NCBI GenBank assembly: GCA_003552605.1
Contig: PUNN01000433.1
Coordinates: forward strand, 1-10,095
Reading direction: 5' to 3'
Source: Phycisphaeraceae bacterium
GTDB lineage: Bacteria > Planctomycetota > Phycisphaerae > Phycisphaerales > Phycisphaeraceae
DNA: 10,095 nt
Below the pieces are notes generated by a model. It did no database searches. It saw only the letters and a program-made list of their open reading frames with translations, and was not told the origin of the DNA. This document shows, one piece after another, positions 5,232 to 10,095 of the stretch. Positions within the stretch are counted from its first letter, which is position 1. Every line of letters starts with the position of its first letter. Both the position numbers and the translations under genes were made by a program.

Positions 5232-7379
5232 TCACCCTTTTTTCGATCCACCCGCTTTCCGCGGGCGGCTTCCGGGGCTTCCGGGGGTGTCGGTTTGGGT
5301 GGAGCGGGTATTGCCCTTTTTGCCCTTTTGCTGGGGTTTGCCGGCGTAGGTGGCGAGGGCAGCGCCGTCGGGGGAGGCCTTGATCTGTTCGATGCGGTCG
5401 CGCAGGTCAGCGGCCTTTTCGAACTCGAGGTTTTCGGCCGCCTCGTACATCTGTTTCTCGAGCTCGGTCACGATCTCATGCACATCGAAGGTCTGGTCCT
5501 GGTCCTCACCGGTCATGCCGATCGCCTTGCGGGCGGTCTGGCGGGCGCGCAGCTCGAGCTCGATGCCGCGGCGGATTTCCTTGCGGATCGTCTGCGGTGT
5601 GATGCCGTGCTCGGCGTTGTGGGCAAGCTGCTTGGCGCGGCGGCGGTTGGTCTCATCCATCGCGTATTGCATCGCTTCGGTCACCTCATCGGCGTAGAGG
5701 ATGACCGTGGCATGCTCGTGCCGGGCCGCCCGGCCGATCTGCTGGATCAGGCTGGTCGAGCTGCGCAGGAAGCCGGTCTTGTCGGCGTCCATGATCGCCA
5801 CGAGCGACACCTCCGGCAGGTCGAGCCCCTCGCGCAGCAGGTTGACGCCGATGAGCACATCGAAGTCGCCCTGGCGCAGCTCGCGAAGGATCTGCACCCG
5901 GTCGAGCGTCTCGATCTCACTGTGCAGATAACGGCATTTGATCTCCTCCCCGGACATGTACGTGGCGAGGTCTTCCGCGAGGCGCTTGGTCAGTGTGGTC
6001 ACGAGCGTGCGCTCGCCCGCGGCGGTGCGCTGCCGCACCGTATCTAGCAGGTCGGGCACCTGCCCTTCGGCCGGCCGCACCACGACCTCGGGGTCGACGA
6101 GGCCGGTGGGGCGGATGATCTGCTCGATGACGGCGCCGCCGGTCTTCTCGAGCTCGTACGGACCGGGCGTGGCGCTGACGAAGACCACCTGCGGCCAGGA
6201 GGCCTCGATCTCCTCGAAGCGCAGCGGCCGGTTGTCAAGCGCGCTCGGCAGTCGGAAGCCGTGGTCGACAAGTGTCTGCTTACGGGCCCGGTCGCCGTTG
6301 TACATCGCGCGAAGCTGCGGAAGGGTCACGTGGCTTTCATCGATCATCATCAGCCACTGACCCGGCGGCCGCAGGCCCGGGGCGGCATCGAAATAGTCAA
6401 GCAGTGTCCACGGCTTGCTCCCCGGCGGCCGGCCGTCGAGGTGGCGGGAGTAGTTCTCGATGCCGGAGCAGAAGCCGACCTCGCGGATCATCTCGATGTC
6501 GTAGCGGGTGCGCGCCTGTAAGCGCTGGGCTTCAAGGAGTTTACCTTCGCTGCGCAGCTCGAGCACCCGCTGGTCAAGCTCCTGCTGGATCGATTCGGCG
6601 GCGGTCTCGACCTGTTGCGGGTCCATGACGTAGTGAACGGCGGGGTAGATGAAAAGCTGCTTCTCCTCGGCGAGCAGCTCGCCGGTGGTCGGGTTGACAA
6701 GCTCGATGCTCTCGACCTCATCGCCAAAGAGGGCGAGGCGCGCGGCGTACTCCTCCTCAGCGGGGTGGACCTCGATGACATCGCCCCGCACCCGGTAGGT
6801 CCCGCGCTTCAACTCGATGTCGTTGCGGGTGAACTGCATGTCGGCGAGGGCGGTGAGAAACGCGCGGCGGTCGAGTTGCTGACCCCGGGTGACGCTGATC
6901 ACCCCCTTCTTGTAGCTCTCCGGAGAGCCGAGCCCGAAGATGCAGGACACACTCGCGACCACGATCACATCGTTTCGGCTGATCAGGCTGGTGGTGGCGG
7001 CGAGGCGCAGCCGGTCGAGGTCGTCGTTGCGGGAGGCATCCTTCTCGATATAGATGTCCCGTTGGGGGATGTAGGCCTCGGGCTGGTAATAGTCGTAGTA
7101 GCTGACGAAGTAGCAGACGGCGTTGTCCGGGAACAACTCGCGGAACTCTTCGTACAACTGTGCGGCGAGGGTCTTGTTATGGCTGATGACCAGCGTGGGC
7201 ATGTTCACCCGGGCGATGGCGTTGGCCATCGTGAAGGTCTTGCCCGTCCCGGTGGCGCCGAGGAGGGTGTGGTACTTCTCGCCGCGCTCGATCCCGGCGA
7301 CGAGGGCCTCGATGGCATCGGGCTGGTCCCCGGTGGGGGTGTACTCGCTGATGAGGGTGTAGGTGTCGGTCGCGGTCAT
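5232..7379 (-). CDS. uvrB: Excinuclease ABC subunit B
   Basis: The 715-residue protein is a full UvrB, the helicase-like damage-verification subunit of nucleotide excision repair that works with UvrA and UvrC in the cytoplasm. Visible are the PTGDQPDAI N-terminus (15-23), Walker A GATGTGKT (41-48), the beta-hairpin YYDYYQPEAYIPQRDIYIEKD (94-114) used to probe the strand, the helicase DESH box (347-350), SATP (402-405), motif V region VNLLREGLDLPEV (512-524), motif VI QIGRAAR (547-553) and the C-terminal UVR domain (about 632-667) that contacts UvrC. After it comes a basic, low-complexity tail of about 45 residues, longer than usual. An in-frame TAG at 7389-7391 lies three codons upstream, which fixes the ATG at 7379. 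No ribosome-binding site precedes it. It is inverted relative to the two toroid genes around it. Confidence 0.98.
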   Translation of the reverse strand: MTATDTYTLISEYTPTGDQPDAIEALVAGIERGEKYHTLLGATGTGKTFTMANAIARVNMPTLVISHNKTLAAQLYEEFRELFPDNAVCYFVSYYDYYQPEAYIPQRDIYIEKDASRNDDLDRLRLAATTSLISRNDVIVVASVSCIFGLGSPESYKKGVISVTRGQQLDRRAFLTALADMQFTRNDIELKRGTYRVRGDVIEVHPAEEEYAARLALFGDEVESIELVNPTTGELLAEEKQLFIYPAVHYVMDPQQVETAAESIQQELDQRVLELRSEGKLLEAQRLQARTRYDIEMIREVGFCSGIENYSRHLDGRPPGSKPWTLLDYFDAAPGLRPPGQWLMMIDESHVTLPQLRAMYNGDRARKQTLVDHGFRLPSALDNRPLRFEEIEASWPQVVFVSATPGPYELEKTGGAVIEQIIRPTGLVDPEVVVRPAEGQVPDLLDTVRQRTAAGERTLVTTLTKRLAEDLATYMSGEEIKCRYLHSEIETLDRVQILRELRQGDFDVLIGVNLLREGLDLPEVSLVAIMDADKTGFLRSSTSLIQQIGRAARHEHATVILYADEVTEAMQYAMDETNRRRAKQLAHNAEHGITPQTIRKEIRRGIELELRARQTARKAIGMTGEDQDQTFDVHEIVTELEKQMYEAAENLEFEKAADLRDRIEQIKASPDGAALATYAGKPQQKGKKGNTRSTQTDTPGSPGSRPRKAGGSKKG

Positions 7380-7385
7380 CGCCCG

Positions 7386-7391
7386 ATTCTA
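7386..7391 (-). promoter_or_regulatory. Possible -10 element for a leaderless uvrB mRNA
   Basis: On the minus strand TAGAAT (7391 down to 7386, 5 of 6 to TATAAT) is followed by six bases and then the uvrB ATG, which would place the transcription start at or next to the start codon. No ribosome-binding site lies between. No good -35 hexamer is seen 16-18 bases further upstream, which weakens the call. Confidence 0.3.
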
Positions 7392-7609
7392 TGGGCCGCC
7401 GACCATCGCTCGCATGGGAGGCGAGGCGACCCCGGGTCAGCCTTGTCATCCCGGCAGTTGCCCGAGCAGGCGGGTTGCCGTGCGGTTGGCGTCGAGGCCG
7501 GCTTCGCCGCCCGTCCCGCCGCGCGGCTCGCCCAGGCTACGGGGGAGTTTCCGGGTGTCCTTGTGCGTGGCAAGGTCGTGCCCGGGGCCAGCCCGATCTT
7601 GAAGGTTCG

Positions 7610-7644
7610 TGACAGCGGTCGGGTGGGCGGTGGCGTCTTATGAG
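7610..7644 (+). promoter_or_regulatory. Promoter-like module upstream of toroid gene 2
   Basis: TGACAG (7610-7615), GGGTGGGC (7621-7628) and CGTCT (7634-7638) followed by TATGAG recur in the same order as before toroid gene 1. Spacing between the outer blocks is 18 bases here and 17 there. It lies about 110 bases before the chosen start. Retention of three blocks while the sequence between them has changed suggests function; an ECF-sigma promoter or an operator are the two readings. Confidence 0.4.
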
Positions 7645-7676
7645 ACGTAGGGTAAGGGGCAGCCCGTACGCTACGT
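7634..7676 (+). promoter_or_regulatory. Overlapping inverted repeats in the toroid gene 2 leader
   Basis: CGTCT (7634-7638) pairs with AGACG (7643-7647) around TATG. ACGTAG (7645-7650) pairs with CTACGT (7671-7676), and inside that loop GGG (7657-7659) can pair with CCC (7663-7665) across a symmetric 5/5-type interior loop. The two outer hairpins share bases 7645-7647 and so exclude one another. The arrangement could be an operator or a small leader switch, but stems of 5-6 bp can arise by chance. Confidence 0.25.
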
Positions 7677-7752
7677 TGCCGTCGCAGGGCTGTCGGGCGG
7701 CCTCTGCGGGGCGGCCGCGGTGTAAATGGCTTTTTTGGAAGGATTTGCGTTT

Positions 7753-8850
7753 ATGACGCATGGAAAAGGCGTAAGGCGGCACATGACGGCGGCGATCGCG
7801 CTCGGGGCAATGTTGCTCGGGGTTCTAGCCCCCACCGCGCCGCTGACCCCCCGGGGTAGCGAAGCGAGGCAGGCGGCCCCGCGGCCGGCCGGGATGCGGG
7901 CCGAGACCGAGCGGGCCATCGAACGGGGGATGGCCTACCTTGCCCGTACCCAACGTAACGATGGTTCCTGGCGTACCCACGGTGGGCAAGGCAACTACCC
8001 CGTGGCCATGACTTCGATGGCGGGACTGGCTTTGCTCGCAGGGGGCAACACCCCGACCGAGGGGCCGTATGCTCAGCAGGTCCGGCGGGCGGTGAATTTT
8101 GTCCTCCGCGAAGCGAACACAAACACGGGCCTGATCGCCAGTCAGCAGGAAGAGCAGCGATCGATGTACGGCCACGGATTCTCGCTGCTTTTCCTTGCCG
8201 AGGTCTATGGCACGGAGACCGACCCCCGCCTTCAGGATCAGATCCGCCAGACCCTCCAGCGGGCGGTGAGGCTTACGGCGGGATCGCAGTCGGACCTCGG
8301 CGGGTGGTATTACACGCCCGAGTCGACCAATGATGAGGGGTCGGTGACGATCACACAGGTACAGGGCCTTCGCGCCTGCCGCAATGCCGGCATCCTGGTG
8401 CCCACGGAAGCGATCGAGGGCTCGATCGAGTACATCGAGAAAAGTGCCAACGAGGATGGCGGGATTCGCTACCGGGCCGGGCGAGGGGGGCCGAGCCGGC
8501 CGCCGATTACGGCACAGGCGGTGGCCTCGTTGAACAACGCAGGGGAGTATGAGCACCCCGTGGCTCAGCGCAACATGGAATACCTGCGCAACCTGATGCG
8601 CGAGTCGGACGATACCCGCGTGTTCCGCGGTCACTACAGCTACGCCATCTTCTACGCCGCGCAGGCGATGTACCTGAGTACGAACGAAGAGGACTGGGCG
8701 TGGTTCTACCCCCGGTTGCAGGATGACCTGGTGTCGGCGCAGAACGATGATGGAAGCTGGGACGACCAGGTGGGCACGACCTACGACACGGCCGTGGCGG
8801 TGACGGTGCTGGCACTGCCATACGGTTACCTTCCGATCTTCCAGCGTTGA
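7753..8850 (+). CDS. Secreted prenyltransferase/squalene-oxidase-repeat toroid protein, copy 2
   Basis: Starting at 7753 the protein has 365 residues. That start has GGAAGGA (7737-7743) 9 nt upstream and gives a normal export signal: THGKGVRRH, then a hydrophobic run MTAAIALGAMLLGVLA (11-26). The in-frame ATG at 7726 would add MAFLEGFAF and lacks a ribosome-binding site. From about residue 44 to the end it aligns with copy 1 with roughly 70 differences in 322 positions and one single-residue gap near the C-terminus, that is about 78% identity by hand count. The same turn motifs (NDGSW, LGGW, EDGGIRY, NDDGSW) and the C-terminal LPYGYLPIFQR are kept; the N-terminal 45 residues are not. As in copy 1, no DxDD cyclase motif is seen. 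The gene lies 135 bases before a moxR gene on the same strand, so the two may be cotranscribed. An exported binding or scaffold role is a guess. Confidence 0.85.
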   Translation: MTHGKGVRRHMTAAIALGAMLLGVLAPTAPLTPRGSEARQAAPRPAGMRAETERAIERGMAYLARTQRNDGSWRTHGGQGNYPVAMTSMAGLALLAGGNTPTEGPYAQQVRRAVNFVLREANTNTGLIASQQEEQRSMYGHGFSLLFLAEVYGTETDPRLQDQIRQTLQRAVRLTAGSQSDLGGWYYTPESTNDEGSVTITQVQGLRACRNAGILVPTEAIEGSIEYIEKSANEDGGIRYRAGRGGPSRPPITAQAVASLNNAGEYEHPVAQRNMEYLRNLMRESDDTRVFRGHYSYAIFYAAQAMYLSTNEEDWAWFYPRLQDDLVSAQNDDGSWDDQVGTTYDTAVAVTVLALPYGYLPIFQR

Positions 8851-8916
8851 CTGTGGTCCGTCCCGGCCTGAAGGGCACTGGGCCGATCCGCCGCGGCTCC
8901 CGCCGTGGCGGCGATG

Positions 8917-8950
8917 AAGCCTTCCGGCGCTGCGAGCGCAGCGTCGGCTT
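8917..8950 (+). terminator. Hairpin between toroid gene 2 and moxR
   Basis: CGCTGC (8928-8933) pairs with GCAGCG (8938-8943) around GAGC, and outside it AAGCC (8917-8921) can pair with GGCTT (8946-8950) across an uneven interior loop. TTTTCTT at 8964-8970 follows 13 bases later, too far for a strong intrinsic terminator. It may be a partial terminator that lowers readthrough into moxR, or an mRNA-stabilising stem. Confidence 0.3.
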
Positions 8951-8985
8951 GATTGTGGATGCGTTTTCTTAACCCGGAGCAGACA

Positions 8986-10074
<1,089 letters not shown>

Positions 10075-10095
10075 CCCCCCCGGCCCCCGGAAGCC

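Noticed and set aside
5202..7643. Plus-strand open frames (5202-6047 and 6615-7643) opposite uvrB
   Set aside because: They are the reverse-complement shadow of uvrB codons, Leu/Val/Gly-rich with no recognisable domain. The second also runs through the divergent promoter region.
4025..8850. The toroid proteins as active squalene-hopene cyclases or prenyltransferases
   Set aside because: Both are about half the length of squalene-hopene cyclases, carry signal-like N-termini, and lack a DxDD acid motif or an evident zinc-binding set.
3759..8850. Composite mobile element formed by the toroid repeats around uvrB
   Set aside because: The flanking copies are diverged, functional-looking genes with silent substitutions. 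No transposase, terminal inverted repeats or target duplications were seen, and uvrB is a core gene.

Overview
The window reads as a chromosomal segment of a high-GC bacterium, most likely a planctomycete of the Phycisphaerae type. This is an inference from three things: two secreted prenyltransferase/squalene-oxidase-repeat (alpha/alpha-toroid) proteins, one directly upstream of a MoxR-family AAA+ ATPase; an HPr with an enlarged loop; and strongly GC-biased third codon positions. No rRNA, tRNA, CRISPR array, insertion sequence or phage gene was seen.

Layout. Positions 1-220 hold no gene: a 9-bp inverted repeat, a 10-bp palindrome and a good sigma70-like promoter lead into the first gene. From 221 to 2548 four genes run on the plus strand: a DUF502 membrane protein, a short ribosome hibernation factor (HPF), a PTS EIIA(Fru/Ntr)-like protein and an HPr-like phosphocarrier. 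The last three resemble the hpf-ptsN-ptsO regulatory cluster that proteobacteria keep beside rpoN. Neither rpoN nor HPr kinase nor enzyme I is present here. From 2736 to 3758 a phosphatidylserine synthase gene (pssA) runs on the minus strand, convergent with the HPr gene.

From about 3759 to 8850 the window holds two paralogous secreted toroid proteins in the same orientation, with uvrB inverted between them. The paralogs are about 78% identical over about 322 residues (my hand count). Their N-terminal signal regions do not align well, and many silent differences show that the duplication is old and under protein-level selection. Both upstream regions share the same three short blocks in the same order (TGACAG, GGGTGGGC, CGTCT), which looks like a promoter or operator kept since the duplication. 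The second copy is followed, in the same direction and after 135 bases, by a MoxR ATPase.

The divergent stretch 3759-4024 has visibly lower GC and may contain the relic of a small zinc-ribbon gene. The other divergent stretch, 7380-7752, holds the shared promoter-like element, a two-part inverted repeat and a possible leaderless start for uvrB. The most promising item for new biology is the toroid pair with its shared upstream element and its MoxR neighbour. The other genes are recognisable housekeeping or regulatory families.
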